NCBI RefSeq assembly: GCF_013410745.1
Contig: NZ_JACCFY010000001.1
Coordinates: 124,001-188,000 of the forward strand
Length of the DNA stretch: 64,000 bases
Origin: Nesterenkonia xinjiangensis
Lineage (GTDB): Bacteria; Actinomycetota; Actinomycetes; Actinomycetales; Micrococcaceae
Reading direction: 5' to 3'
Shown here in pieces: positions 16,729 through 25,196 of this stretch (its first letter is position 1; each line of letters opens with the position of its first letter). The notes under the pieces are model-generated. The model was not told where the DNA came from, made no database searches, and saw only the letters and a list, made by a program, of their open reading frames with translations. The position numbers and the translations under genes are program-made.

Positions 16729-17750
16729 GCGTCCTCCTCTTCCACCCTCTCGGGCTGACGTGGTCGAATAGGCTGGGCCCCGGCAGCGAGCTTCTCCATG
16801 GTCCAGTCGAGGATGCGTTCGCTCGGCCTCTCATCACTCAGCCGCTCGATGTCCCGAATGCCCGTGGGGCTGGTCACGTTGACCTCGGTCAGGCGTCCGC
16901 CGATCACGTCGATGCCGACCAGAACGAGCCCGAGACATTCCAGCTCGGGGCGCAGGCGGCGACAGATCTCGAGGTCGTCGGCGTCGAGAGTTGTCGACTC
17001 GGCCATCGCTCCGACGGCGAGGTTGCATCGGAAATCTCCGGCTCCTGCCCTGCGATTGACCACCCCGACCGGCTCTCCGTCGAGGAGGAAGATCCGTTTG
17101 TCTCCCTCTGTCACGCCGGGAACGAATTCTTGGAGCACGATCTGCCGGGTTCTCTGCTCGGTGACGAGGTCGATCAGAGCCGTGAGTCCTGGATCGCCGT
17201 CGCGCATCATGATAATCCCTCGTCCGCCCGCACCGTCAAGGGGTTTGGCCACCGCCACGCGCCACCGTCCGAGCGCATCGCGGATGTCACGGACATCGGC
17301 GGTGACGACGGTGCTCGGCACGATGTCCGGGAGGTTCAGCGACGTCAGCTTCTCGTTGGCCTCGCGTAGCCCACGTGGGGCGTTCAGGACGAGCGCGCCA
17401 GCCCGCACTGCGGCGTCGAGCAAGTACGTGGCGCGCAGGTACGCGTCGTCGACCGGCGGGTCGACTCGCATGAAGACGACGTCACCCATGCCGAGCTCGA
17501 GCCTCTGCTGTTCGCCCGCCCGCCACCATCGTTCCCGCGCCGCGGAACCGCCGGCTCTGCTACGGAACGCGGGCGCGATCCGTACTGGACGAGCCCACAC
17601 CGCCGAAGCGATGCCGTCGATGACCAGATCAGCCACACCGGCGACCCACACCTCAGCGTGCCGCCGCTGAGCGGCCTCCATGATCGCGACCGTCGAGTCA
17701 TGGTCGGGTTGCAACGTCTCGAGCGGATCGGTGACGAAGAGTAGCCGCAT
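16698..17750 (-). CDS. gshB: Glutathione synthetase, prokaryotic GshB type
   Basis: A 350-residue ATP-grasp ligase joining gamma-glutamylcysteine and glycine. Alignment by eye to E. coli GshB is close throughout: FVTDPLETLQPDHDST, MRVDPPVDDAYLRATYLL, GLREANEKL, VAKPLDGAGGRGI, EGDKRIFLLDGEPVG, and LVGIDVIGGRLTEVNVTSP. I chose ATG 17750, where homology begins (GGGGAGGG is immediately upstream); ATG 17804, in a TGATG overlap with the gst stop, would add 18 residues. A 30-residue C-terminal tail is extra. Actinobacteria normally use mycothiol, so this gene is probably acquired. No gamma-glutamylcysteine ligase is in the window. Confidence 0.9.
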   Translation of the reverse strand: MRLLFVTDPLETLQPDHDSTVAIMEAAQRRHAEVWVAGVADLVIDGIASAVWARPVRIAPAFRSRAGGSAARERWWRAGEQQRLELGMGDVVFMRVDPPVDDAYLRATYLLDAAVRAGALVLNAPRGLREANEKLTSLNLPDIVPSTVVTADVRDIRDALGRWRVAVAKPLDGAGGRGIIMMRDGDPGLTALIDLVTEQRTRQIVLQEFVPGVTEGDKRIFLLDGEPVGVVNRRAGAGDFRCNLAVGAMAESTTLDADDLEICRRLRPELECLGLVLVGIDVIGGRLTEVNVTSPTGIRDIERLSDERPSERILDWTMEKLAAGAQPIRPRQPERVEEEDACRPIISQTS

Positions 17751-17803
17751 TCCCTCCCCTACCGCCGAGCTCGATCGGCGGTCCCCCTCACTCGTCGTGA
17801 GCA

Positions 17804-18475
17804 TCAGTTCTGGAAGTGTGGGGCGAGGGAGACGAGCATCTTCGCGGCGGATTCACGCACACGCATACGCTCGTACCATGCAGCTACGTGAGGCCGCTGG
17901 GGCACATTGAGCCACGTCGTGCCTTCTCCTTCGATGTTTGTCGCCATGAAGGCGAAAAGCAGGATATCGGCCATGGAGATGTCATTTCCCGCGATGAAAT
18001 CCTTTCCGTCGAGGTCGTCGTCGAACTGATTCAGGCCGCGCTCGGCAAGCAGCCGATTGCTTCGCCTAGCCTCAGGCTGAAGGATGCGGTGCCCACGGTA
18101 CGCGTTCTCCGCGGCCTCACTGCCGCGCCAATGGTTCACGAACGGTAAGACCACCTCGAGGTATGCGCGCCGCGTCCACATGTGAATGATGGCCCGTTCC
18201 TGCGCGGTCTCGCCGCAGAGTCTCCTGCCACCTCGTGCCATCTCGTCGAAGTAGCCGCAGATGGCAGTGATTTCGGTCAGGACCGTCCCGTCGTCGAGGC
18301 GGAGCGCCGGCACCTCGCCTCGAGCGCTAATCTCCGTGAGATAGGCACGCCGTCGGTTCTCAAGGCCCACGAGGTCGATGGTGACCACGTCGAAGTCGAG
18401 CCCTCCGCGCTCGTGAGCGAAGAGTCGGACCGTGGTCGGGTTCGGACCCGGGGCGTTGGCGTCGTAAAGGATCAT
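17804..18475 (-). CDS. Glutathione S-transferase family protein
   Basis: A 223-residue soluble protein with an N-terminal thioredoxin fold and an all-helical C-terminal domain. ARGEVPALRLDDGTVLTEIT holds the cis-proline and the gamma-glutamyl-binding Glu/Thr pair, and FIAGNDISMADILLFAFM is the capping motif. The N-terminal catalytic region NAPGPNPTTVRL offers Thr or Asn near the thiol. The stop overlaps a possible gshB start, so the gene pair is translationally linked: one makes glutathione, the other would use it. Confidence 0.88.
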   Translation of the reverse strand: MILYDANAPGPNPTTVRLFAHERGGLDFDVVTIDLVGLENRRRAYLTEISARGEVPALRLDDGTVLTEITAICGYFDEMARGGRRLCGETAQERAIIHMWTRRAYLEVVLPFVNHWRGSEAAENAYRGHRILQPEARRSNRLLAERGLNQFDDDLDGKDFIAGNDISMADILLFAFMATNIEGEGTTWLNVPQRPHVAAWYERMRVRESAAKMLVSLAPHFQN

Positions 18476-19030
18476 GGGGGCTCCCGGTTGCAGTGGGGGT
18501 TACGCTGAATTGGCGCCGGAGACCGAGAAGAAGCATTCCTCGTCTCAAGAGATCATGTCCCGTGATGGGCGCTCTCTCACGCTAGGCCGGCCTGCCGAGC
18601 GCGACAATGCGCCTGCGTTCGCTTCATTGGCGCGGGCGTCCGGGGGAGACTCTTCGGGACGTCGGCTCACCCATCTTGGACGCTGAAGCACTCGACGAGA
18701 GCATTGAGGAACGGCAGGGGGGACGACGTTGCGTCGCCTTCCCAGGCCACACCCGGCCAGAGCGGCCCGTCTCGCCCTTATCGGAGTCATCCTCGGTGCG
18801 CACCGGCCACGCGCCCGGTTACCGGTCATTCTCGGCGTGACCGCTCTCGCGGGGATAGCGCTCGGTGTGGTCGAGCTCTTCATCTGACCGCCCTGCCCCA
18901 ACCCCTTCGACCGACAGAGCCCTAGTCTGTGACGGCGGTCCACGGTATCGGCGGAGCGTGGAAGGGTGTATCGCACCCTGGGTGGATCCGGGCCTTCTCG
19001 GCGCTCTCCGGGCCCGGAAGGCTGATGGCC
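18476..19030. other. Divergent intergenic region with a membrane-protein remnant
   Basis: 555 bases separate gst (minus) from the amidohydrolase fragment (plus). Long open frames exist but carry no recognisable family. The only suggestive coding signal is the short hydrophobic frame at 18729-18887. Promoters for both flanking genes must lie here, but I cannot pick them with confidence. Confidence 0.5.
18729..18887 (+). pseudogene. Possible remnant of a small membrane protein
   Basis: A 52-codon frame (TTG at 18729) encodes two hydrophobic segments separated by an Arg/Pro loop: LALIGVILGA and LPVILGVTALAGIALGVV. An in-frame stop lies just upstream at 18705, so any longer N-terminus is lost. 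It could be a real small membrane protein, but a decayed C-terminus is more likely in this region. Confidence 0.3.
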
Positions 19031-19771
19031 ATGACAACGAAATTTCCTGCATTCACCGATGTCGGGCTGGCTGCCGTGCGCGCTGGCACCGGCCGGCCCC
19101 TGCTCCTGACGAACGCAACTGTTCACACTTTCGACCCTCTGATCGGCTCGATGCCTGACGCGGATGTACTCATCGGTGCAGATGTGATCGTGGGGGTGGG
19201 TCCCGGCATCGTCAACGCTGCGGAGGATGATGGCGCGGTCGTCATCGATGCGACCGGAACCATGATCTTGCCCGCTCGGCTGGACCTGGCCGCGGCGCTC
19301 GGAAGCAGAAGGCGTGGCTGTGGGGCCGGCACGCTTTCACCCGGTTCCGCAGCTGACCTGATCGTTGTCGACGATGCGCTCACCCCGAATCCAGCCGCGG
19401 CGTTGGATGTCGCGGCGACTTGTCCCGAGAGAGTACGTGCGCTCCTGATGGGCGGGGTGCCGGTGCATTGGGCGGGACTCGCCATCGGTGACGAGCGGAC
19501 GAAGGATCGGCCTCTCGACCGGCGCGTGGTGGACCTGCAGCGGGTGGGAGCCTGGGTCGACACCGAGGGCTTCCTGTGTCAGGAGCTCACCGCGGACGGC
19601 CGATATGACGAGACCCGCGGCGGGCGGCCGCATGCCTTCCAGGGGCGCTACTGGGTGGACGGCGATCGCATCGACTATCTGGATGACCTGGGCTTCTGGG
19701 CCTTCGGCCGGTTCGACGGCGACACCCTCCACCACGCCGGCTACACCATGCACCGAAAGGACGACCGATGA
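19031..19771 (+). pseudogene. Internally deleted amidohydrolase fused to an Atu4866 domain
   Basis: A continuous frame of 246 residues from ATG 19031 (GGAAGG lies upstream). Residues 1 to about 80 are the N-terminal strand domain of an amidohydrolase (LLLTNATVHTFDP, VIDATGTMILPA). Then comes directly a C-terminal segment (GTLSPGSAADLIVVDDAL), so the whole metal-binding barrel, some 300 residues, is missing. Residues from about 160 form an Atu4866-type beta domain (VGAWVDTEGF, GRYWVDGDRIDYLDDLGF, HHAGYTM). It cannot be a hydrolase; the Atu4866 part may still fold. It overlaps the next gene by ATGA. Confidence 0.75.
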
Positions 19772-21168
19772 CACCCGACGGACAGCTCCTGGAAACGCTG
19801 CAGCGTTCAGCCGCAGACCCAGAACGCCGTGTCCTCTTGACGGGGGCGACCGTCGTGACGATGGACCCCGAAGTGGGGGTCATCGATCATGGCGACGTCT
19901 TCATCCAGGGCAAGCACATCGTCGAGGTCGGGCGTGACCTGCCGGTCACCGATGCGTTCGTGATCGACGTGACCGGCACCATCGTCGCCCCGGGGATGGT
20001 GGACACGCATCGGCATGCGTGGCAGGCGCAGATGCGCCGCAGCATCCCCGATGTCGACGACCTGATGGGCTACCTGCAATCCACCCTGGTACACGTCGCG
20101 CCCGCGTATGAGCCCGAGGACATCTACCTCGGCACACGTCTCGCCGCGGTCACCGCGCTCGACGGCGGCATCACCACGATGCTCGACTTCTCGCACAACT
20201 CCCGCAGTGCGGCGCACTCCGATTCCGCGATCACCGCGCTCATGGACTCGGGCATACGCGGAGTGCACGCGTCCATGGCACCGCATTTCGGCGCCTGGGA
20301 CGGGCAGTGGCCGCAGGATCTCGAGCGACTGCGGACGACCTATGCGCCCACCGATGACCAGCTGGTGACCCTGCGGCTTGCGGCACTTGCCACCCCAGAC
20401 ATTGCCGGCGAACGCCTCACCTACGGTCCTGGGTTGGCGAAGGTCGCCAACGACCTGGACATCGGAGTCAGCCTGGACGTGATGTTCGGGCAGGCGGCGT
20501 CTGACGCCGTCGTTGACTGGGAGCAGCGAGGGCTGCTGGGGCCGCACCTCGAGTCCATCCACTGCACTGCACTGTCTCCGCATGCGTGGGCGGCAATGCG
20601 CGATCACGGCGTCACGGTCTCTCTCGCCCCCACCTCGGACGCCCAGATCGGTCTCGAAGACGCCGTTCCACCGGTGGACGACGCACTCGCTCACGGCATC
20701 CGCCCCGGACTGTCGGTGGATGTGGAGGTTGCACTCGCCTCCGACATGTTCACCCAGATGCGAACACTGCTGACCATTCAGCGCATGCGGGCGGTCAATG
20801 CCACCTACGGGACGTCCGATGAGCCCTCACGGATCACCACCCGTGACGTTCTCGACTTCGCCACCCTGTCAGGAGCGCGTACGTTGCGGCTGGACGACCG
20901 CATCGGATCCATCACGCCCGGCAAGCAGGCCGATCTCATCGTCGTCGACGCGGAAGCCATCAACACCATGCCTTTGCACGACGCCGTCGGGACACTGGTC
21001 TTGGGCGCGGATCGCGCAAACATCGTCTCGGTCTGGGTGGCTGGTCAAGTGCGCAAGTGGGACGGAGCACTCGTGGGCGTCGACGTCGAGGCGCTGCGCA
21101 CGCAGGTCCATGACTCCGTGGCGGATATCGCCGGGCGTCTCGCCGAAGCGGAGCCTCGAGATCGGTGA
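19768..21168 (+). CDS. Amidohydrolase, cytosine/guanine deaminase-like (SsnA/TrzN group)
   Basis: A 466-residue enzyme with the complete amidohydrolase layout. The N-terminal strand domain is LLTGATVVTMDPEVGV, the first metal motif is MVDTHRHAWQAQMR, the metal His region SIHCTALSPHAWAAM lies near residue 270, and the metal Asp position is around LSVDVEVALASDMF. The C-terminal strand domain is IGSITPGKQADLIVVDAE. The first motif is HRH rather than the commoner HTH/HNH. The group deaminates or dechlorinates purine-, pyrimidine- or triazine-like rings. It is the one intact enzyme of a module array whose two neighbours are broken. Confidence 0.88.
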   Translation: MTPDGQLLETLQRSAADPERRVLLTGATVVTMDPEVGVIDHGDVFIQGKHIVEVGRDLPVTDAFVIDVTGTIVAPGMVDTHRHAWQAQMRRSIPDVDDLMGYLQSTLVHVAPAYEPEDIYLGTRLAAVTALDGGITTMLDFSHNSRSAAHSDSAITALMDSGIRGVHASMAPHFGAWDGQWPQDLERLRTTYAPTDDQLVTLRLAALATPDIAGERLTYGPGLAKVANDLDIGVSLDVMFGQAASDAVVDWEQRGLLGPHLESIHCTALSPHAWAAMRDHGVTVSLAPTSDAQIGLEDAVPPVDDALAHGIRPGLSVDVEVALASDMFTQMRTLLTIQRMRAVNATYGTSDEPSRITTRDVLDFATLSGARTLRLDDRIGSITPGKQADLIVVDAEAINTMPLHDAVGTLVLGADRANIVSVWVAGQVRKWDGALVGVDVEALRTQVHDSVADIAGRLAEAEPRDR

Positions 21169-21429
21169 CAGTCAGGGCCAAAGAGAACGCCGACCGCCTC
21201 GCCGTTTGCGCCACACGGCTCACCGCGTCACCCGCGTCGCCGCCACGGCTGCTGCGCCGGCTCCCCTGTCGGCGTGCGTGCAGCCGAGCGGAGCGAATCC
21301 CGAGCTCTCGACGTCGCGCGCGATCTGCACGTCTCCGATGGAGTCTTGTAGAAGACGGTCGGGACCGCGAAAGCGAAGCGATCGTCGCCCATGGGGCCTA
21401 CGCGGTGCCGCTCATGGTGGACAGCGCCG

Positions 21430-21817
21430 TGGCAGAACCAACCGACGCTCAGCGCGGGGTCGACGACGTGGTGCCCGGCAACTCCGCCACCTTCGCCCTC
21501 ATCCGGCGCCCCGTCAGCGAGCCCCAGGTTCGTCAGGTGCCCATCGGCGACCCCAAGGATCTGATGGCGGCGTGTATCGACGGGCACCTGGAAGTCTGGC
21601 AAGGCAGGGCAACCGACCCGTCGGCGGACTGCCACAGCATCTGACCTCCGACGGCCGCTACGCCGGGACGTGAGGTGAGCGTATCAACGCCTACACGGGT
21701 CGGTACTGGGTGCGCGGAACAAAGATCACTGACCTGGACGCCTCGGGGTTCTGGGCCTTCGGAGAGTTACTGGGCAGCACGTTGCACCACGCAGGTTTCG
21801 TGATGGCCCGTGAATGA
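21430..21817 (+). pseudogene. Fragmentary amidohydrolase-like tail plus Atu4866 domain with in-frame stop
   Basis: From about 21610 the frame reads LTSDGRYAGT, TGA at 21664-21666, then GERINAYTGRYWVRGTK, SGFWAFGEL, LHHAGFVMARE and a stop at 21815-21817. The match to the Atu4866 domain at 19.5-19.77 kb continues through the TGA in the same frame, so one base change (for example from CGA) would explain the break. Upstream, about 21430-21600 in another frame (PGNSATFALIRRPVSEP) looks like an enzyme C-terminus that I cannot identify. Together they resemble a third amidohydrolase-Atu4866 module in decay. Confidence 0.65.
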
Positions 21818-21919
21818 GCCGGCCGCCGACGTGACATTGCCGCGCCGCACCGGGGCAACATCACGGAGGAGGTGCACCACGGCCTGGCAGGCTTCGTCTC
21901 CTGCACGTACGGTCAGAAG

Positions 21920-22750
21920 ATGACCGCAGATCTCGGCGCCTATCTGAAGACTCGTCGTGGGCAGGTTCAGCCCACCGACGTTGGACTGCACGCGCATACC
22001 CCACGCCGGGTGCCCGGCCTCCGCCGGGAGGAGGTCGCGATGCTCGCCGGCGTCAGCGTGGACTACTACGCACGCTTGGAACAAGGACGCGAACGCCACC
22101 CCTCGCCCTCGGTGCTCAACGCCCTGGCGAACGCGCTGCTCCTCGATACAGACCAGCGTGAGTACGTGTTCCGGCTCGCCGGGCTGGCACCGGCCGTCCG
22201 CACCGAGACCGCCTCGACGCCGGCACAATCACTGCGAGATCTCCTCGACGCGTGGACACAAACGCCAGCGATGATCATCGATCGTCAGCTCAACGTGCTC
22301 GCTCAGAATCAGCTCGCTATGGCTCTGTACTCGGCGTTCGCACGACCTGACAACCTCATACGAATGACGTTTCTCGATCCCGCCGGACGTCGTTTCTACG
22401 TCGACTGGGAGCGCGCCGCCGAGTCGTGCGTGGCGAGCCTGCGCTTGGCGTTGTCCCACGCGGACTGCGCCGACGATGTGCGCCGTCTGATCATCGACAC
22501 CTCAGCGGGCAGTGATGTGTTCCGACGCCTATGGTCCGAGGCTCACGATGTGCGAGGGAAAGTCCACGATGCCAAAGCGTTCCGACACCCAGCTGTCGGC
22601 GAACTGGTCCTCGACCATCACGCGTTCGAGGTCCGGAGTGCACCCGGCACCCAACTCATCACCTATCACGCGACGCCTTCCTCACCCAGCGCGGAGAAAC
22701 TCCAGCTGCTCGCGTCGCTGCACGCCACGCGCGGATTCGTGCGCGAGTGA
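21920..22750 (+). CDS. XRE-family regulator with MmyB-like ligand-binding domain
   Basis: A 276-residue protein from ATG 21920 (the open frame begins 48 bp earlier). The N-terminal helix-turn-helix is PRRVPGLRREEVAMLAGVS, DYYARLEQGRERHPS; the C-terminal domain has the MmyB features LLDAWTQTPAMIIDRQLNVLA and the terminal pattern LDHHAFEV, LITYHATPSSPS. Such regulators generally sit beside oxidoreductase genes and are thought to sense fatty-acid-like ligands. Its target here is unknown. Confidence 0.9.
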   Translation: MTADLGAYLKTRRGQVQPTDVGLHAHTPRRVPGLRREEVAMLAGVSVDYYARLEQGRERHPSPSVLNALANALLLDTDQREYVFRLAGLAPAVRTETASTPAQSLRDLLDAWTQTPAMIIDRQLNVLAQNQLAMALYSAFARPDNLIRMTFLDPAGRRFYVDWERAAESCVASLRLALSHADCADDVRRLIIDTSAGSDVFRRLWSEAHDVRGKVHDAKAFRHPAVGELVLDHHAFEVRSAPGTQLITYHATPSSPSAEKLQLLASLHATRGFVRE

Positions 22751-22946
22751 CACCGCCCTACGTCTGAATGTCGAGTCAGAGCCTGACCGGCCCGGAACCC
22801 AGACGCATGCGGATGGCGAGACCTGGGAGACAGTCGGTATGCGCACCTACGGTGCCGCCCGTCGTTCGGCGACGGATATCGACGTCGGCCGGATACGAGC
22901 ATTGACCACCCATTCTCGGGCTCAAGCCCGGAGTGACAGCTTCCAC
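22751..22946. other. Non-coding stretch before the integrase remnant
   Basis: No protein signature or RNA gene is visible. The length fits the decayed upstream part of the integrase. Confidence 0.4.
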
Positions 22947-23267
22947 ATGAAGTTCACCCCCTCCACTGCGTCGGTGAGGGGCGCGACGACGTGGGATCAG
23001 ATCGCCACCGCACTCGACCTGCCAAGCCTCACCCTGCACGGACTTCGTCACACCGGAGCAACTTGACTCGCTGATGCGGGCATTCCACTCCACGTCCTCC
23101 AAGGCATCCTCGGCCACAAGTCCATCGAGACCACCCGCGGCTGCCTGCACCCCGACAGGAGACACCTCACCCACGCGGCCGCTCACGCGAACGCACTCCT
23201 CGACGGGCATGAGATTCTCGACCGCGAGGCTCCGGCGATGACCGGTCGGAGGACGGCACCTCAGTGA
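22947..23267 (+). pseudogene. Tyrosine recombinase (phage-type integrase) C-terminal remnant
   Basis: The frame reads LTLHGLRHTGAT, a TGA stop at 23064-23066, then LADAGIPLHVLQGILGHKSIETT, RGCLHPDRRHLTH and a final stop at 23265-23267. The box around the catalytic Arg-His (LRHTGAT) and the LGHxSxxTT box are diagnostic. The TGA replaces the Trp usual in ATWLADAG-type sequences, and the nucleophilic Tyr expected in TTRGYLHP is Cys. The N-terminal half is missing. It lies 115 bp from the tRNA-Pro gene, the usual place for an island integrase. Confidence 0.85.
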
Positions 23268-23343
23268 TGACACTGCTCACAGGTCAAGGCGAGAACGGGC
23301 TCCAGGTCCCGAACCCCTCCGAAGAAAACCGGGGAGACGACGA

Positions 23344-23376
23344 AGCCCAGGTGAGAGACCTGCTCTCACCTGGGCT
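23344..23376. terminator. Terminator of tRNA-Pro
   Basis: AGCCCAGGTGAGA pairs perfectly with TCTCACCTGGGCT around a 7-base loop, 6 bp beyond the tRNA 3' end on the minus strand. It lies inside the island boundary, so the tRNA seems to use an element-borne terminator. Confidence 0.7.
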
Positions 23377-23382
23377 TATCGG

Positions 23383-23456
23383 TCGGGATGACAGGATTTG
23401 AACCTGCGACCCCCTGACCCCCAGTCAGGTGCGCTACCAAGCTGCGCCACATCCCG
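23383..23456 (-). tRNA. tRNA-Pro (anticodon GGG)
   Basis: 74 bases fold as a full cloverleaf on the minus strand: acceptor CGGGATG/CATCCCG with discriminator A, D-arm GCGCAGCTTGGTAGCGC, anticodon stem CCTGA/TCAGG around loop CTGGGGG giving anticodon GGG, and T-arm with GGTTCAAATCC. CCA is not encoded. Its 3' end is duplicated at 13543, marking it as an integration site. Confidence 0.95.
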
Positions 23457-23531
23457 ATTCATCGTGACCGTTCCGGCCACCACGAGAGTCTACAACAACT
23501 CACGCGCCGATGCCGCATCGCCGGCCGGCTC

Positions 23532-25076
23532 TCATTTCTTCCGGCGGCGCTTCTCTCGGACCCGCATGGTCACCTCGATGGGCGTGCCGCTGAAGTCGAA
23601 GGTCTCGCGCAGCCGCCGCACGATGAATCGCCGATATCCGGGGTCCAGGAAGCCGGTGGTGAACAGCACGAATCGCGGAGGTCTGCTCGAAGGCTGGGTG
23701 GCGAAGAGGATCCTGGGCTGCTTGCCGCTCCGCACCGGATGCGGATGGGCGGCGACGAGCTCACCGAGGAAGGCGTTGAGCCTGCCCGTGGAGATCCGCT
23801 GCTCCCAGTTGGTCAGGGAGGTCTCCAGCGCCGGAGCGAGCTTGTCCTTGTGCCAACCGGTCTGTGCCGAGACGTTGACCCGTGGTGCCCAGGCGACGTG
23901 GGCCAGATCGCGCTGGATCTCCCGTTCCAGGTAGTAGCGGCGCTCATCCTCGAGGAGGTCCCACTTGTTGCAGGCGATCACCAGCGCCCGGCCGGAGTCC
24001 ACCGCCAGCTGGACGATGCGCACGTCCTGCTCCGAGATCGGTTCGTCCACGGCCAGCAGCACGACGGCGACCTCGGCCTTGTCCAGCGCCCGCTGAGTGC
24101 GCAGCATCGCATAGTACTCCGAGCCCTGCGCCATGTGCTGTCGCCGCCGGATCCCCGCCGTGTCGACGAACCGCCAGCTCTGTCCGCCGAGCTCCACCAG
24201 TTCGTCCACCGGGTCCCGAGTGGTGCCGGCGACATCATCGACGACGACGCGCTCCGAGCCTGCCAGCTTGTTCAGCAGCGAGGACTTACCCACGTTGGGA
24301 CGTCCCACCAGCGCCACACGACGGGGGCCGCCCAGCGGCACCAGCCCGCCATGCTGCGCAGTCTCCGGCATGGCCTTCACCGCGGCGTCCAGCAGATCAC
24401 CGGTGCCGGTGCCGTGAAGTGCGGAGACCGGGTGGGGCTCCCCCAGCCCGAGGTTCCACAGCCCATAGACCTCAGCCATCTGCGCCTGCGAGTCGACCTT
24501 GTTGGCCACCAGCAGCACCGGCTTCTTCTTCCTCCGGAGCATGCGCACCACAGCTTCGTCCACGGCGGTGGCGCCGACGAGCCCGTCGACGACGAAGACC
24601 ACCGCATCGGCCTCCTCCACCGCCACTTCGGCCTGCTCGGCCACGCGCTGATGCAGACCCCGGGCGTCCTTCTCCCAGCCGCCGGTGTCCACGATGGTGA
24701 ACTCTTTGCCGTTCCACTCGGCGTCGTAGGAGACACGGTCCCGGGTCACCCCGGGCACGTCCTCCACCACCGCCTGCTTAGACCGGATGATCCGGTTGAC
24801 CAGGGTGGATTTGCCCACGTTGGGCCGACCGACGATCGCCAGCACCGGCGGCGCCGGCACGGACGGGACGCCGTCGTCGTCGTGGTCCTCCTCGGTGAGC
24901 AGCGCCGAGTCCTCGTCCTCGAGCTCGTAGTCCTCCAGCCCGGCGCGCAGCGCGGCGGCCCGGGCTTCGGCCTCCTCCTCGCTGATCGCGGCGAGCCGCT
25001 CGGCCAGGCGGTCGTCCTCGACGGCAGGGCTGAACTCCTCGCCGGCCTGAGGGGTCGCGTCATCGTGTCGGGCCAT
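23532..25076 (-). CDS. der: Ribosome biogenesis GTPase Der (EngA)
   Basis: A 514-residue protein with two tandem GTPase domains: GRPNVGKST and NKVD in the first, GRPNVGKSS and NKWD in the second. A KH-like C-terminal domain ends in VREKRRRKK. An acidic N-terminal extension of about 75 residues precedes the first G domain, as is common in actinobacteria. Der acts in 50S subunit maturation. It is the last gene of the rluB-tyrA-cmk-der run. Confidence 0.97.
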   Translation of the reverse strand: MARHDDATPQAGEEFSPAVEDDRLAERLAAISEEEAEARAAALRAGLEDYELEDEDSALLTEEDHDDDGVPSVPAPPVLAIVGRPNVGKSTLVNRIIRSKQAVVEDVPGVTRDRVSYDAEWNGKEFTIVDTGGWEKDARGLHQRVAEQAEVAVEEADAVVFVVDGLVGATAVDEAVVRMLRRKKKPVLLVANKVDSQAQMAEVYGLWNLGLGEPHPVSALHGTGTGDLLDAAVKAMPETAQHGGLVPLGGPRRVALVGRPNVGKSSLLNKLAGSERVVVDDVAGTTRDPVDELVELGGQSWRFVDTAGIRRRQHMAQGSEYYAMLRTQRALDKAEVAVVLLAVDEPISEQDVRIVQLAVDSGRALVIACNKWDLLEDERRYYLEREIQRDLAHVAWAPRVNVSAQTGWHKDKLAPALETSLTNWEQRISTGRLNAFLGELVAAHPHPVRSGKQPRILFATQPSSRPPRFVLFTTGFLDPGYRRFIVRRLRETFDFSGTPIEVTMRVREKRRRKK

Positions 25077-25196
25077 TGCTGCTCCTGGTCTGTGGGAGGT
25101 CCGTCGGGAAAGTGTCTGCCGGGGACGAGTCCCCGAGTGGGTGCCCTGCGGTCGCGCAGGCAGGTGCGGCGTCGAAGGCCGTCGCCGGATGCCGGC

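Larger units (their letters stand above)
13543..23382. mobile_element. Decayed genomic island integrated at tRNA-Pro(GGG)
   Basis: About 9.8 kb is bounded by a direct repeat of the tRNA-Pro 3' end, with an inactivated tyrosine integrase next to the intact tRNA. The cargo is accessory: TetR/SDR, gst-gshB-araC, amidohydrolases with Atu4866 domains, and an MmyB-like regulator. At least four pseudogenes or fragments occur inside, against none seen in the flanks. Bounds are taken from the repeats. Base composition was not computed. Confidence 0.65.

Noticed and set aside
18545-19126. 193-codon minus-strand frame in the island
   Set aside because: Arg/Pro/Ser-rich without domain, overlaps the start of the amidohydrolase module and lacks a ribosome site; considered non-coding.
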